Source: Lysobacter alkalisoli
GTDB lineage: Bacteria > Pseudomonadota > Gammaproteobacteria > Xanthomonadales > Xanthomonadaceae
NCBI RefSeq assembly: GCF_006547045.1
Contig: NZ_CP041242.1
Span: forward strand, 754,001-818,000
Direction of reading: 5' to 3'
DNA: 64,000 nt
Below the pieces are notes generated by a model that ran no database searches, was not told the origin of the DNA, and saw only the letters and a program-made list of their open reading frames with translations. Shown in pieces: positions 37,131 through 46,308 of the stretch (the stretch's first letter is position 1; every line of letters starts with the position of its first letter). The position numbers and the translations under genes are program-made.

Positions 37131-38042
37131 ATGAAGTTCGCGATCCTCTCGCGCAACGCCAAGCTGTATTCGACCCGGCGCCTGGCCGAAGCGGCCCGCG
37201 ATCTCGGCCATTCCGTGCGCGTGCTCGACCCGCTGCGCTGCTACATGCGCATCGCCAACGACGACTTCCAGATGCACTACAAGGGTCGGGCGATGTCGGG
37301 CTACCACGTCGTCATCCCGCGCATCGGCGCATCGGTCACCCGCTATGGCAGTGCGGTGCTGCGCCAGTTCGAGTTGATGGACACTTTCACCCCGAACCCG
37401 TCCGACGCCATCCTGCGCGCGCGCGACAAGCTGCGCAGCCACCAGATGCTGGCGGCGCAGGGGATCGGTCTTCCCGCGACCGTGTTTGGCGACAATCCGG
37501 ATGACACCAACGACCTGCTGTCGATGCTCGGCCCGCCGCCGCACGTGATCAAGTTGAACGAAGGCACCCAGGGCGCGGGGGTGATGTTGACCGAGAAGCT
37601 GTCGGCCTCGCGCGGGGTGATCGAGGCGTTGCGCGGGCTTTACGCGCAGTTCCTGGTCCAGGAGTTCGTGGCCGAGGCCAAGGGCGCGGACCTGCGCTGT
37701 TTCGTGGTTGGCGGCAGGGTTGTCGCGGCCATGAAGCGGCAGGCACCGAAGGGCGACTTTCGCTCCAACCTGCACCGTGGCGGTCGTGCGCGTGGCATCA
37801 AGGCGACGAAGGCCGAACAGGATGTCGCGATCCGTGCGGCGCGCGTGCTCGGTCTCGGTGTGGCCGGTGTCGACCTGATCCGTTCCGCGCGCGGCCCGCT
37901 GGTGCTGGAGGTCAATGCCTCGCCAGGGCTGGAGGGCATCGAAGAGGCGAGCGGGGTCGACATTGCCGCCGAGATCGTCAGCTACAGCGCCCAGCGCCAC
38001 AAGCGCCGCGCGGCCAAACGGGCAGCGGCGAAGCGAAAATAG
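37131..38042 (+). CDS. rimK: Ribosomal protein S6 modification protein (ATP-grasp)
   Basis: ATP-grasp ligase of 303 aa that adds glutamates to the C-terminus of ribosomal protein S6 and can make poly-alpha-glutamate. It begins [18 protein letters not shown]; the ATP-grasp motifs include [31 protein letters not shown] and [15 protein letters not shown]. The C-terminus is strongly basic ([12 protein letters not shown]). Downstream of rimB. Confidence 0.95.
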   Translation: MKFAILSRNAKLYSTRRLAEAARDLGHSVRVLDPLRCYMRIANDDFQMHYKGRAMSGYHVVIPRIGASVTRYGSAVLRQFELMDTFTPNPSDAILRARDKLRSHQMLAAQGIGLPATVFGDNPDDTNDLLSMLGPPPHVIKLNEGTQGAGVMLTEKLSASRGVIEALRGLYAQFLVQEFVAEAKGADLRCFVVGGRVVAAMKRQAPKGDFRSNLHRGGRARGIKATKAEQDVAIRAARVLGLGVAGVDLIRSARGPLVLEVNASPGLEGIEEASGVDIAAEIVSYSAQRHKRRAAKRAAAKRK

Positions 38043-38061
38043 AGATCTATTTTTGGAAGAT

Positions 38062-38108
38062 GATAGGCGAAGTTTAGGATTTTTAGGAGAATTTAGGCGA
38101 TTTTTTAG
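38062..38108. promoter_or_regulatory. Phased TTTAGG repeats
   Basis: GATAGG at 38062 and TTTAGG at 38073, 38082 and 38092 are followed by TTTTAG at 38103. The spacing is 9-11 bp, about one helix turn, in an AT-rich island unlike the surrounding DNA. Direct repeats on one face of the helix are typical of OmpR/PhoB-class regulators, and such a regulator is encoded 380 bp downstream. A TTGACG -35-like box follows at 38122. Confidence 0.55.
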
Positions 38109-38121
38109 TCGAGCTGCATGC

Positions 38122-38295
38122 TTGACGCCTTGTGCCTTTAACGATGGTTTAATCGGATCCGGGGTAGGCTTGCCCTGCCGCAGCTCTGCAGCTTCCAAGT
38201 CAGTCGGCTGGATACAGCAGGTTACGGTATCGGGGCAGTACCCCTTGCATTATTGGCCCAGGCGCGGCGACCCCGCCCTGGGCCCTTTTATTGTT
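38122..38295 (+). ncRNA. Candidate small RNA
   Basis: TTGACG (38122-38127) and TTTAAT (38148-38153, long spacing of 20) could be promoter boxes. About 130 bases later a strong terminator ends the unit: GGCCCAGGCG pairs with CGCCCTGGGCC (one bulge) at ~38255-38284 and is followed by CTTTTATTG. Between them are small hairpins such as GGGG-CAGTA-CCCC at 38232. No ORF with a start signal fits. The G/C-rich loops recall xanthomonad sRNAs such as sX13, but I cannot confirm the family. Confidence 0.5.
38255..38295 (+). terminator. Intrinsic terminator
   Basis: GC-rich stem GGCCCAGGCG/CGCCCTGGGCC with a ~9-base loop and a CTTTTATTG tail, about 200 bp upstream of the response regulator gene and 210 bp past rimK. 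It is too far from rimK to be only its terminator. Confidence 0.75.
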
Positions 38296-38486
38296 TGCGC
38301 TGTGGCATACCTGGATGCATTTGCCACATCGTCCACCGAGGGCTCTGGCAGAATCGACTGATCCTCCGTGTGGCGGAACCGTGCGGCAAAGGGCCGGTCC
38401 AATGGCTGCTGGCCGACGGCAGATCGTCCAGCGGCGGCTGCGCCAACGTGGCCGCCATCCTTACCTTGTCATTGAAAGGAAGTGTG

Positions 38487-39170
38487 ATGCGCATACTCGT
38501 GATCGAGGACAATCAGGACATCGCTGCCAACCTGGGCGACTTCCTAGAGGATCGCGGCCACACCGTCGATTTCGCCGCCGATGGCATCACCGGTCTGCAT
38601 CTGGCCGTGGTGCACGACTTCGACGCCATCGTGCTCGACCTCAGCCTGCCCGGCATGGACGGCCTGGAGGTCTGCCGCAAGCTGCGCAACGAGGCGCGCA
38701 AGCAGACCCCGGTGCTGATGCTTACCGCCCGCGACACTCTGGACAACAAGCTGGCCGGCTTCGACTCCGGTGCCGACGACTACCTGATCAAGCCGTTCGC
38801 GCTGCAGGAAGTCGAAGTGCGATTGAACGCACTCTCGCGCCGCGGCCGCGGCGTGCAGACCCGGGTGCTCAACGTCGCCGACCTGGAATACAACCTCGAC
38901 ACGCTCGAGGTCCGTCGCCAGGGCAAGCTGCTGCAGCTCAATCCGACTGCGTTGAAGATCCTGCAGGCATTGATGGAGGCCTCGCCGGCGGTGGTCACCC
39001 GGCAGGAGCTGGAGACCCGGGTCTGGGGCGAGGAGCTGCCGGACTCCGACAGCCTGCGCGTGCACATCCATGGTTTGCGCGCGGTGGCCGACAAGCCCTT
39101 CGAAGTGCCGCTGATCCAGACCCGTCACGGTATCGGCTATCGCATCGCGGCGCCCGATGACCGCAGTTGA
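38487..39170 (+). CDS. OmpR-family response regulator
   Basis: DNA-binding regulator of 227 aa. Receiver domain with acidic pocket (VIEDNQD), phospho-acceptor Asp (IVLDLSLPGMDGLEV), Thr (LMLTARD) and Lys (YLIKPF). The C-terminal winged helix shows LNPTALKILQALMEASPAVVTRQEL and THRHGIGYRI-like RHGIGYRIA. AAAGGAAG lies just upstream of ATG 38487. The sensor kinase gene overlaps its end by 14 bp. Regulon unknown; a PhoP-like role is possible. Confidence 0.93.
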   Translation: MRILVIEDNQDIAANLGDFLEDRGHTVDFAADGITGLHLAVVHDFDAIVLDLSLPGMDGLEVCRKLRNEARKQTPVLMLTARDTLDNKLAGFDSGADDYLIKPFALQEVEVRLNALSRRGRGVQTRVLNVADLEYNLDTLEVRRQGKLLQLNPTALKILQALMEASPAVVTRQELETRVWGEELPDSDSLRVHIHGLRAVADKPFEVPLIQTRHGIGYRIAAPDDRS

Positions 39171-40512
39171 TGTGACGCCCCGCCGGTTGCGCCGGCGCAG
39201 GCGGTTCCGCCGTCAGCTGCGCAGCCGCATCATCCTGGCCTTCGTCCTGCTCGGCTTCGGGCTGACCGCATTGTTCGCATGGGCGACCAACTACACCCGC
39301 AACCGGGTGGAGAACCAGTTGGTCGAGGACGTGATGAACAGCAACATCGACGAGTACGCGCGGCGGTTCTATTCCGACCCGACCCGCAATCCCGACCTGC
39401 CAGTGCAGCAGATGCTCGCACGTGTGGTGAAACGCGAGAACTTCGAGACGCTGCGGCTGGAAGAGCCGGACTGGTACGAGTTCGGCGATGGCATCCACAA
39501 CGTCACCGGCACCAATCCCGACGGCTCGTCGTTCGCCTACAAGCTGGCGGTGCGCAAGACGTCGGACGAATGGTTCTTCCTTGCCTACGACATGACCCAG
39601 GCCGTGCGTGGCGAGGCGCAGTTCAATCGTGCGATTTACGGCGCGGTACTGGTGTTTACCCTGCTGTCGCTGCTGATCGGCTGGTGGTCGGCGTCGCGGG
39701 TCATGAGCCCGGTGTCGGAGCTGGCGCGCCGGCTCAAGGAGGCTGGCGGCAGTTCGAAGCCGGAGCAACTGGCCAGTCACTTTCCCGACGACGAGGTCGG
39801 TCAGCTGGCCGAGGCGCTGGACGACTACGCGACCCGCCTGACCGAGGTGGTCAAGCGCGATCGCGAGTTCAACTCCGATGTCAGCCATGAACTTCGCACG
39901 CCGCTGGCGGTGATCAAGGGTGCGGTCGAGCTGCTGCTGTCGCGGCCCGATCTGGACGACAAGAGCCGGGCCCGTCTGTTGCGCATCCAGCGTGCCGAAC
40001 AGCAGGGCACCGACCTGATCAGCGCGCTGCTGCTGCTGTCGCGCAGCGAGCGCGGGCATGGCGCCACCGACGTCGGAAAGGTTGCCGAGCAACTGCTCGA
40101 CGTCCACCGCGCGCAGATCGCCGGCAAGCCGCTGGAGCTGCGGATCGAGGGGCATAGCGAACTGGTGGTCGATGCCCCCGAGGCCGCGGTGTCGGTCGCA
40201 CTGGGCAACCTGATCGGCAATGCGGTCAAGTACACCCGGCAGGGCGAGGTGATCGTGCGTCTGTTGCCCGAGGCGGTCGAGGTGATCGATTCCGGCCCCG
40301 GCCTCAGTCCCGAGGATGCGGCCCGCCTGTTCGAGCGGGGTTATCGCGGCAGTCATGCCGGTCATTCGCAGGGTGGCGGCATCGGCCTGTCGATCGTGCG
40401 CCGCCTGTGCGAGCTGTACGGCTGGAGCGTGCGGGTTGCCCCGGGCCGAGTCGAGGGCGTGGTGGCGACGCTGGGTTTCGTACCGGGCGAGGAGCGTAAA
40501 CCCCTCGATTGA
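39157..40512 (+). CDS. Sensor histidine kinase
   Basis: Membrane sensor of 451 aa partnering the preceding regulator. A very basic N-terminus (RRLRRRRRFRRQLRSR) leads into TM1 (IILAFVLLGFGLTALFA). A ~120-residue periplasmic domain follows, then TM2 (AIYGAVLVFTLLSLLIGWW), HAMP and the HisKA box (FNSDVSHELRTPLAVIKG). The ATPase has N (GNLIGNAVKYT), G1 (VIDSGPGLS) and G2 (GGGIGLSIV) boxes. The F box is short. Its signal is unknown. Confidence 0.93.
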   Translation: MTAVDVTPRRLRRRRRFRRQLRSRIILAFVLLGFGLTALFAWATNYTRNRVENQLVEDVMNSNIDEYARRFYSDPTRNPDLPVQQMLARVVKRENFETLRLEEPDWYEFGDGIHNVTGTNPDGSSFAYKLAVRKTSDEWFFLAYDMTQAVRGEAQFNRAIYGAVLVFTLLSLLIGWWSASRVMSPVSELARRLKEAGGSSKPEQLASHFPDDEVGQLAEALDDYATRLTEVVKRDREFNSDVSHELRTPLAVIKGAVELLLSRPDLDDKSRARLLRIQRAEQQGTDLISALLLLSRSERGHGATDVGKVAEQLLDVHRAQIAGKPLELRIEGHSELVVDAPEAAVSVALGNLIGNAVKYTRQGEVIVRLLPEAVEVIDSGPGLSPEDAARLFERGYRGSHAGHSQGGGIGLSIVRRLCELYGWSVRVAPGRVEGVVATLGFVPGEERKPLD

Positions 40513-40513
40513 A

Positions 40514-40604
40514 GTAGCCCGGGTAAGGCGAAGCCGCACCCGGGGACCCTCGTGACGGCCACGGGTGCGGTTTCCCCGCGCCACAGGGTGATGTCGTGGG
40601 CTAC
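40514..40604. repeat. GTAG...CTAC REP element
   Basis: It starts GTAGCCCGGGTAAGGCGAAG, then GCCGCACCCGGGG, and ends GGGCTAC; inner arms GCCGCACCCG and CGGGTGCGGT also mirror each other. The head GTAG and the layout fit the REP family associated with RAYT transposases in Stenotrophomonas and relatives. It fills the gap between the convergent kinase and ilvE genes and probably serves both as a transcript end. A diverged copy is at 13883-13951. Confidence 0.75.
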
Positions 40605-40620
40605 AGCGTGAAGTGATCGC

Positions 40621-41541
40621 TCAGAGCGGCTCCAGCCAGCCGTATTTGTCCGGCGTGCGGCCGTCGAACAGGCCGAAGAACAGCTCCTGCATGCGGCGGG
40701 TGACCGGACCGGGCTTGCCGGCGCCGACCTGGCGCCCATCGACCGAGCGGATCGGCGTGATCTCGGCCGCGGTGCCGCACATGAACAGCTCGTCGCACAG
40801 GTACAGGTATTCGCGCGGCAGGTCGCGTTCGATCACCTCGATGCCAGCATCGCGGGCCAGGGTGATCAAGGTGTTGCGGGTGATGCCGTTGAGCAACGCG
40901 GCACTGACCGGGGTGGTGTGCAGGGCGCCATCGAACACCAGGAACAGATTCTCGCCCGCGCCCTCGCTGAGCAGGCCGGTCGAGGCCAGCGCGATGCCCT
41001 CGCCGAAGCCCAGTCGCCGCGCTTCGCGCGCGATCAGCTGGCCGGACAGATAGTTGCCGCCGGCCTTGGCACCGGCCGGGATGGTGTTGGGCGCGAATCG
41101 CTGCCAGCTCGAGACGCAGGCGTCGATGCCGGTCTCCAGCGCCTCGTCGCCGAGGTAGGGGCCCATGAACCAGGTGGCCACGCTCATTTCGATCGGCGTG
41201 TCGGCCGACAGCCCGAAACCGCCCAGGCCGCGCCAGGCGAACGGACGCAGGTAGGCGCGGGTCAGCTCGTTCCTGCGGATCACCTCGCGACAGGCTGCGT
41301 TGAGCGTCGCCAGGTCGTACGGCAGTTCCATGTCGTAGATCCGGGCTGAGGCATACAGGCGCCTGTTGTGGTCGGTCAGGCGGAAGATCGCCGGGCCGTC
41401 CGGTGTCTCGTAGCTGCGGATGCCCTCGAAGACCGACGAACCATAGTGCAGCGCATGCGCCATGATGTGGGTGGTCGCATCCTGCCAGCGCTTGATTTCG
41501 CCGTTGTGCCAGATCCAGTCGGGGTACTGCATTGCGTGCAT
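40621..41541 (-). CDS. ilvE: Branched-chain amino acid aminotransferase
   Basis: PLP enzyme of 306 aa, fold type IV, for the last step of valine, leucine and isoleucine synthesis. Conserved parts are WIWHNGEIKRWQDATTHIMAHALHYGSSVFEG, the lysine in GAKAGGNYLSG, EGAGENLFLV and CGTAAEITPIRSVDGR. A second start, ATG 41532 (MQYPDW), is equally likely. Confidence 0.95.
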   Translation of the reverse strand: MHAMQYPDWIWHNGEIKRWQDATTHIMAHALHYGSSVFEGIRSYETPDGPAIFRLTDHNRRLYASARIYDMELPYDLATLNAACREVIRRNELTRAYLRPFAWRGLGGFGLSADTPIEMSVATWFMGPYLGDEALETGIDACVSSWQRFAPNTIPAGAKAGGNYLSGQLIAREARRLGFGEGIALASTGLLSEGAGENLFLVFDGALHTTPVSAALLNGITRNTLITLARDAGIEVIERDLPREYLYLCDELFMCGTAAEITPIRSVDGRQVGAGKPGPVTRRMQELFFGLFDGRTPDKYGWLEPL

Positions 41542-41599
41542 CCGTGGTGTCGGGAAAGTCGCTCATTCTGCCGCGTGGCGCGGCCGCTGGCGATGGGCC

Positions 41600-42340
41600 T
41601 CAGCCACTGATCCACCAGCAGCCGAAGTGGCGGGTCAGGCCGAACACGGTGCTGGTGGCGTGGGCGTCGTTGCTCCCGGTCTGCTCGATGCGCAGGGCCA
41701 CCGGGCGCGGACGTGGGCGCGGCGGCGGCGATGGAGTGGTTGCTGCCTCATGCCTGGCGGCGGTACCGCCATCGGCCGTGGGCATGGCCGGATCCTCATC
41801 GTCGGCAGCAGTGGCGCGAGCACCGGTCCAGGCCCAGGTTTCCCATGCCGGGACGTGCCGCTCCGGTGCCGATGGCATGTCCGGGCCGGTGGCCGCGTCT
41901 GCCGCTGCGGCGGGCGCGGACTCCGGCTCCGACTCCGACGGCAGGACCGGCACGATGCCCACCAACGGCCGCTGGACCATGCGGTCGAGCCGCTCGATCG
42001 TCGCATAGCCGCTGCCCGACGACATGCCGGTCCAGTGGTAGAGGCCGGCGAGATGGTTGCCATCGCGGGCGTCGAAGGCCAGGGTCATCTCCATCACCAG
42101 TTCATCGACGCTGCGCATGCAGCGCGGACGCAGCGCGCCGGCACGGCTGCCGGTGGAGCCGCTGATGTCGGGCAGGCGGGCGACGCTGTCGACGTCCTCG
42201 CAGCGCTGGTCGGTGAACACGCTGGTGCCGTCGGGCGCGGTGCAGCGGCGGATCTGTGCTTCGGCGTCGTCCGGCCAGCCGGATGCCAGGCCCGCCAGCG
42301 CAGGCAGGAGCAGGGCGACGATCAGGCGGGGCGATGGCAT
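41600..42340 (-). CDS. Exported DUF4124-like protein, paralog A
   Basis: 246 aa with a signal peptide (LIVALLLPALAGLASG). The region RRCTAPDGTSVFTDQRCED resembles the DUF4124 module (a Cys-x-Tyr-like strand with TDxxC). A conserved core LAGLYHWTGMSSGSGYATIERLDRMVQRPLVG and a Cys near the end (HFGCWWISG) follow, separated by a Pro/Ala-rich linker. It shares this plan with the protein at 43976-44614. Function unknown; likely periplasmic. Confidence 0.72.
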   Translation of the reverse strand: MPSPRLIVALLLPALAGLASGWPDDAEAQIRRCTAPDGTSVFTDQRCEDVDSVARLPDISGSTGSRAGALRPRCMRSVDELVMEMTLAFDARDGNHLAGLYHWTGMSSGSGYATIERLDRMVQRPLVGIVPVLPSESEPESAPAAAADAATGPDMPSAPERHVPAWETWAWTGARATAADDEDPAMPTADGGTAARHEAATTPSPPPRPRPRPVALRIEQTGSNDAHATSTVFGLTRHFGCWWISG

Positions 42341-42399
42341 CCCGGCAGCCTAGCGCCGCTGGTATCCGCCGTCATCCTGGCCGGGACGCCGCTGCCCCC

Positions 42400-43224
42400 T
42401 CAACGCAACCGTTCGATCACGCTCTGCGTCGGCTTGGCCAGGTTCAACGTGTAGAAGTGCAACGACGGCGCGCCGCCGTCGATCAGGCGCTGGCACAGCT
42501 GCGCGACCACCTCGGCGCCGAACGTGCGGATGCTCTCGGCATCGTCGGCATAGGCGAGCATGCGCTGGGCGACCCAGCGCGGGATCTCGGCGCCGCACAT
42601 CTCCGAGAAGCGGCGGATCTGGCTGAAGTTCGAGATCGGCATGATCCCGGGCACGATCGGGATGTCGATGCCGGCCGCGCGCACGTCGTCGACGAAGCGG
42701 AAGTAGGCATCGGCGTTGTAGAAGTACTGGGTGATCGCGCCGTCGGCGCCGGCCCGGACCTTGGCGATGAAGTGCTTCATGTCCGCGTGGGCGTCGCGCG
42801 CCTGCGGGTGCATCTCGGGGTAGGCGGCGACCTCGATGTGGAAATGGTCGCCGGTTTCGGCGCGGATGAACTCGACCAGTTCGTTGGCGTAGCGCAGGTC
42901 GCCCGGGCTGACCATGCCCGAGGGAAGGTCGCCGCGCAGGGTCACCAGCCGCTTCGCGCCCATCGCCCGGTACAGCTTGAGCAGGCCGCGTATCTCCTGC
43001 CGCGAACCGCCCATGCAGGTGATGTGCGGCGCTGCGCTGTAGCCGTGGGCGGTGGACAGGTTCTGGATCGCCTCGGGCGTGTGGCTCAGGGTCGAACCGC
43101 CGGCACCGAAAGTCACGCTCACGTACTCGGGTGAATGCGTCTTGAGCTTCTTCGCGGTGCGCTCGAGCTGCGCGCGCTGCTCGTCGGTCTTGGGCGGATA
43201 GAACTCGAAGCTGATCGGGATCAT
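42400..43224 (-). CDS. metF: Methylenetetrahydrofolate reductase
   Basis: Flavoprotein of 274 aa that makes 5-methyltetrahydrofolate for methionine synthesis. It opens ISFEFYPPKTDEQRAQL (the catalytic Glu lies in SFEF/Y), with YVSVTFGAGGS, LVTLRGD, ITQYFYNADAYFRFVDD and GIMPISNFSQIRRF. It is part of a local methionine-cycle group with ahcY and metK. A 12-bp palindrome lies 53 bp upstream of its start. Confidence 0.95.
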   Translation of the reverse strand: MIPISFEFYPPKTDEQRAQLERTAKKLKTHSPEYVSVTFGAGGSTLSHTPEAIQNLSTAHGYSAAPHITCMGGSRQEIRGLLKLYRAMGAKRLVTLRGDLPSGMVSPGDLRYANELVEFIRAETGDHFHIEVAAYPEMHPQARDAHADMKHFIAKVRAGADGAITQYFYNADAYFRFVDDVRAAGIDIPIVPGIMPISNFSQIRRFSEMCGAEIPRWVAQRMLAYADDAESIRTFGAEVVAQLCQRLIDGGAPSLHFYTLNLAKPTQSVIERLR

Positions 43225-43276
43225 GCGCGGTGTCGCGGATGGGGGTGGCGGCAGTCTATCTCTTTATCGCGATGAA

Positions 43277-43288
43277 TGTAAAATTTTA
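43277..43288. promoter_or_regulatory. Palindrome upstream of metF
   Basis: GTAAAATTTTAC is a perfect 12-bp AT-rich palindrome in a GC-rich context, 53 bp upstream of metF and 108 bp upstream of the divergent DUF3228 gene. It does not match the MetJ or MetR consensus. Its position suits an operator for metF. Confidence 0.5.
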
Positions 43289-43395
43289 CGGGTGAGGGCC
43301 TTGCGATGGCCTCGGGGAAGGATGTGCCGCCGGCATCAGTGCGACGCCCGAGGGCGGGACGGTACCCTGTGGGTCGTCTTCGCCAACGCACGCCC

Positions 43396-43953
43396 ATGTC
43401 CATCGTCCTCACCGACTTCGCCCGTGCCCGCCTGTTTCCGAAGGAAACGCGCCGCAACACCATCCAGGACTGCACGCCGGAGCAGTTCGAGCAGCGCTTG
43501 AACGAGGAATCACCGCTGAAAGTGCTCGACGGCTATGCGCCGTTCTGCCGGCTGCACGTGCATCGCAACTGGACCTCGACCCGCTGCCTGACCGTGCCGA
43601 TCACCGACGACAACCGGCAGCTGCTGCGCTCCGCCTACGAAGCGCGCACCCGGGACGAGCTGCCGGTGCTGGCGCGCTGGTTCGAAGGCGTCGAACCGCC
43701 GGTCGCGGAGTACCTGGTCGTGATCCTCTACAGCGCCGAACAGATGGCGAAGGAGGGCGCACCCATCGACGGCGACTGGGGCATCGTCGGCTGCCTCTAC
43801 ACCGCCGAGCCGGAGGAAATCCCGATGGCGCCGATCACCATGATGCGCAACGCGCTGGGCGTGGAGGAGGGCGGATCAGGTGTGCCGCTGGATCGCGAGG
43901 CGTATCGCAAGGCCGTGGCGTTCTGGGAGGGCAATGCGAACTGGCGGCCGTGA
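43396..43953 (+). CDS. DUF3228 family protein
   Basis: 185 aa, starting MSIVLTDFARARLFPKETRR. It is a soluble protein with conserved blocks GYAPFCRLHVHRNWTSTRC, YLVVILYSAEQMAKEG, DWGIVGCLYT and PMAPITMMRNALG. I recall this as DUF3228; no function is known. It is divergent from metF with the AT-rich palindrome between them. Confidence 0.8.
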   Translation: MSIVLTDFARARLFPKETRRNTIQDCTPEQFEQRLNEESPLKVLDGYAPFCRLHVHRNWTSTRCLTVPITDDNRQLLRSAYEARTRDELPVLARWFEGVEPPVAEYLVVILYSAEQMAKEGAPIDGDWGIVGCLYTAEPEEIPMAPITMMRNALGVEEGGSGVPLDREAYRKAVAFWEGNANWRP

Positions 43954-43975
43954 TGCAGGCGCTTCTGGCAATGGC

Positions 43976-44614
43976 TCAGGCAATCCATGCGTGGCGCAGG
44001 AAGTAGCAACCGCTGTCGCGGCGAACGTCGAAGTCGGCAACCTTCTGCATGCTGGCGTCCTGCAGGATCACCTGCATGGTGCCGCTATCGCCGGCCTCCG
44101 GTGCACCCATCCCCATGGTCGCACCGAAATACTCCGCATCCACCACGGCCAGTCCCACCAGTTGCTCGATCCGCGTCATGACCTGCATCGCCTGATTGTG
44201 CGACATGCCGGCCCAGTCGAAGCTCTCGGCGATACGGTTCACGTTTCCCAGCACCACGGACGCGCGCAGGTCGAGCGCCAGCTGCCGCGGCGTGGTCGCG
44301 CAACCGTGAGCCAGCGGACGACGGGCCGCCACCGCCACCGATCCCGCCAGCAGGCCATGCTCGACCAGCGGTTCGCCGGTCAGTCGCGATTCGTGGCGAC
44401 GTTCGCGCCGGATCCGGTTCAATAGTTCGGTGGACAGGATCACGTGCGCGCCGCCGAGGCTGCGGCATCCGGTGTCGGTGTAGGCATGCGTGCCGTCGGG
44501 CATCGCGCAGCGTGCGACGCCGGTTGCGGCCTGGGCGCCGCGGGGCGCCGCAGAGCTCAGCGCAACCGCAAAGGTGGTGGCGAAGGCGAGGGTGGACACC
44601 AGCAGCGCACGCAT
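43976..44614 (-). CDS. Exported DUF4124-like protein, paralog B
   Basis: 212 aa with signal peptide (LLVSTLAFATTFAVALSSAA). VARCAMPDGTHAYTDTGCRS matches the same module as paralog A, then NRIAESFDWAGMSHNQAMQVMTRIEQLVGLAVVD and a terminal GCYFLRHAWIA. The two genes flank metF and the DUF3228 gene, so they probably arose by local duplication. Paralog B lacks the long Pro/Ala linker of A. Function unknown. Confidence 0.72.
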   Translation of the reverse strand: MRALLVSTLAFATTFAVALSSAAPRGAQAATGVARCAMPDGTHAYTDTGCRSLGGAHVILSTELLNRIRRERRHESRLTGEPLVEHGLLAGSVAVAARRPLAHGCATTPRQLALDLRASVVLGNVNRIAESFDWAGMSHNQAMQVMTRIEQLVGLAVVDAEYFGATMGMGAPEAGDSGTMQVILQDASMQKVADFDVRRDSGCYFLRHAWIA

Positions 44615-44808
44615 GGCGGCGGTCCGTGGCTTGCCTTGATCGGCACAAGCACAAGATCCGCCTGCGGGCGTGCAAGCCGCGTCCTGAAGTGGCCAACCGC
44701 AGCTGAATTCACGCCGATCCAACGAACGCGTTCAGAGGGGGTTTTGCTGCTTCCAATAATGCGGCGCGTGATCCACGCCGCAGGCTCCGGAGCGTGCGCG
44801 AGGCGAAG

Positions 44809-44835
44809 ACGGGGCCGGCACGCGGCCGGCCCCGT
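44809..44835 (-). terminator. Hairpin after ahcY
   Basis: ACGGGGCCGGC and GCCGGCCCCGT form a perfect 11-bp stem six bases past the ahcY stop. On the minus strand it is followed by CTTCG, so the T-tract is poor, but the stem is strong. Confidence 0.6.
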
Positions 44836-44840
44836 TTCGA

Positions 44841-46286
44841 TCAATAGCGGTAGTGCTCCGGCTTGAACGGTCCGTCGACCGGCACGCCGATGTAGTCGGC
44901 CTGTTCCTGGGTGAGTTTGGTCAGCTTGACGCCGATCTTCTCCAGGTGCAGGCGGGCGACTTCCTCGTCGAGTTTCTTCGGCAGCAGGTAGACCTTGTTC
45001 TCGTACTGGTCCTTGTTCGCCCACAGGTCGATCTGGGCGAGGGTCTGGTTGGCGAACGAGTTGCTCATCACGAAGCTGGGGTGGCCGGTGGCGCAGCCGA
45101 GGTTGACCAGGCGGCCCTCTGCGAGCAGGAAGATCGCGTTTCCGTTCGGGAACACGAACTTGTCGACCTGCGGCTTGATGTTGATTTTCTCCACGCCCTT
45201 GAGCGCATACAGCGCGTCGACCTGGATCTCGTTGTCGAAGTGGCCGATGTTGCAGACGATGGCCTGGTCCTTCATCGCCTGCATGTGCTCGACAGTGATG
45301 ATGTCCTTGTTGCCGGTGGTGGTGACGTAGATGTCGCCGCGGCCCAGGGTGCTCTCGATGGTGTTGACCTCGAAGCCTTCCATCGCCGCCTGCAGGGCGC
45401 AGATCGGGTCGATTTCGGTGACCACCACGCGCGCGCCATAGGCACGCAGCGAGTGCGCGCAGCCCTTGCCCACGTCGCCGTAGCCACACACCACAGCGAC
45501 CTTGCCGGCCAGCATCACGTCCATCGCGCGCTTGAGGCCGTCGGCCAGCGACTCGCGGCAGCCGTACAGGTTGTCGAACTTGGACTTGGTGACCGAGTCG
45601 TTGACGTTGATCGCCGGCACCAGCAGCTTGCCGTCCTGAGCCAGCTGGTAGAGGCGGTGGACGCCGGTGGTGGTCTCCTCGGACACGCCCTTCCAGTCCT
45701 TGGCCACGGTGGTCCAGAAGCCGGGGCGCTCCTTGGCGACGCGCTTGAGCAGGTTCTTGATGACCTGTTCCTCGTGCGAGGCGGCCTTTTCGTCGACCCA
45801 ATTGGAGCCGTTCTCCAGTTCCAGACCCTTGTGGATCAGCAGGGTCACGTCGCCACCGTCGTCGACCACCAGCTGCGGGCCGAGGAAGCCGCCCTTGCCG
45901 TCGGGGAAGCTCAGTGCCTGCAAGGTGCAGTCCCAGTATTCCTCCAGCGTCTCGCCCTTCCAGGCGAACACCGGGGTGCCGGAGGCGGCGATCGCGGCGG
46001 CGGCGTGGTCCTGGGTGCTGAAGATGTTGCACGAGGCCCAGCGCACGTCGGCGCCGATGTCCTTCAGCGTCTCGATCAGCACCGCGGTCTGGATGGTCAT
46101 GTGCAGCGAGCCGGTCACGCGCACGCCCTTGAGCGGCGCGTCACTTGCATGCTTGCGGCGGATCGACATCAGGCCCGGCATCTCGTGCTCGGCGATGTCG
46201 ATTTCCTTGCGGCCCCAGTCGGCCAGGGTGATGTCGGCGATCTTGTAGTCGCCGTCCTGGGAGAAGGTCTTCTGTACAGCGTTCAT
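44841..46286 (-). CDS. ahcY: Adenosylhomocysteinase
   Basis: NAD-dependent S-adenosylhomocysteine hydrolase, 481 aa, which removes the product inhibitor of methyltransferases by splitting it to adenosine and homocysteine. Features are [33 protein letters not shown], the NAD loop [22 protein letters not shown] and the C-terminal [25 protein letters not shown]. An SAH riboswitch lies in its leader, so expression should rise with its substrate. Confidence 0.97.
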   Translation of the reverse strand: MNAVQKTFSQDGDYKIADITLADWGRKEIDIAEHEMPGLMSIRRKHASDAPLKGVRVTGSLHMTIQTAVLIETLKDIGADVRWASCNIFSTQDHAAAAIAASGTPVFAWKGETLEEYWDCTLQALSFPDGKGGFLGPQLVVDDGGDVTLLIHKGLELENGSNWVDEKAASHEEQVIKNLLKRVAKERPGFWTTVAKDWKGVSEETTTGVHRLYQLAQDGKLLVPAINVNDSVTKSKFDNLYGCRESLADGLKRAMDVMLAGKVAVVCGYGDVGKGCAHSLRAYGARVVVTEIDPICALQAAMEGFEVNTIESTLGRGDIYVTTTGNKDIITVEHMQAMKDQAIVCNIGHFDNEIQVDALYALKGVEKINIKPQVDKFVFPNGNAIFLLAEGRLVNLGCATGHPSFVMSNSFANQTLAQIDLWANKDQYENKVYLLPKKLDEEVARLHLEKIGVKLTKLTQEQADYIGVPVDGPFKPEHYRY

Positions 46287-46308
46287 CGTGGAGTAGCTCC
46301 GGTTTTTC

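Noticed and set aside
43225-43395. MetJ or MetR site upstream of metF
   Set aside because: The palindrome GTAAAATTTTAC does not match AGACGTCT-type met boxes or TGAA-N5-TTCA, so no named regulator was assigned.
44557-46032. Long minus-strand frame inside ahcY
   Set aside because: Out-of-frame reading of ahcY with Arg/Gly/Pro-rich sequence; ahcY itself is certain.
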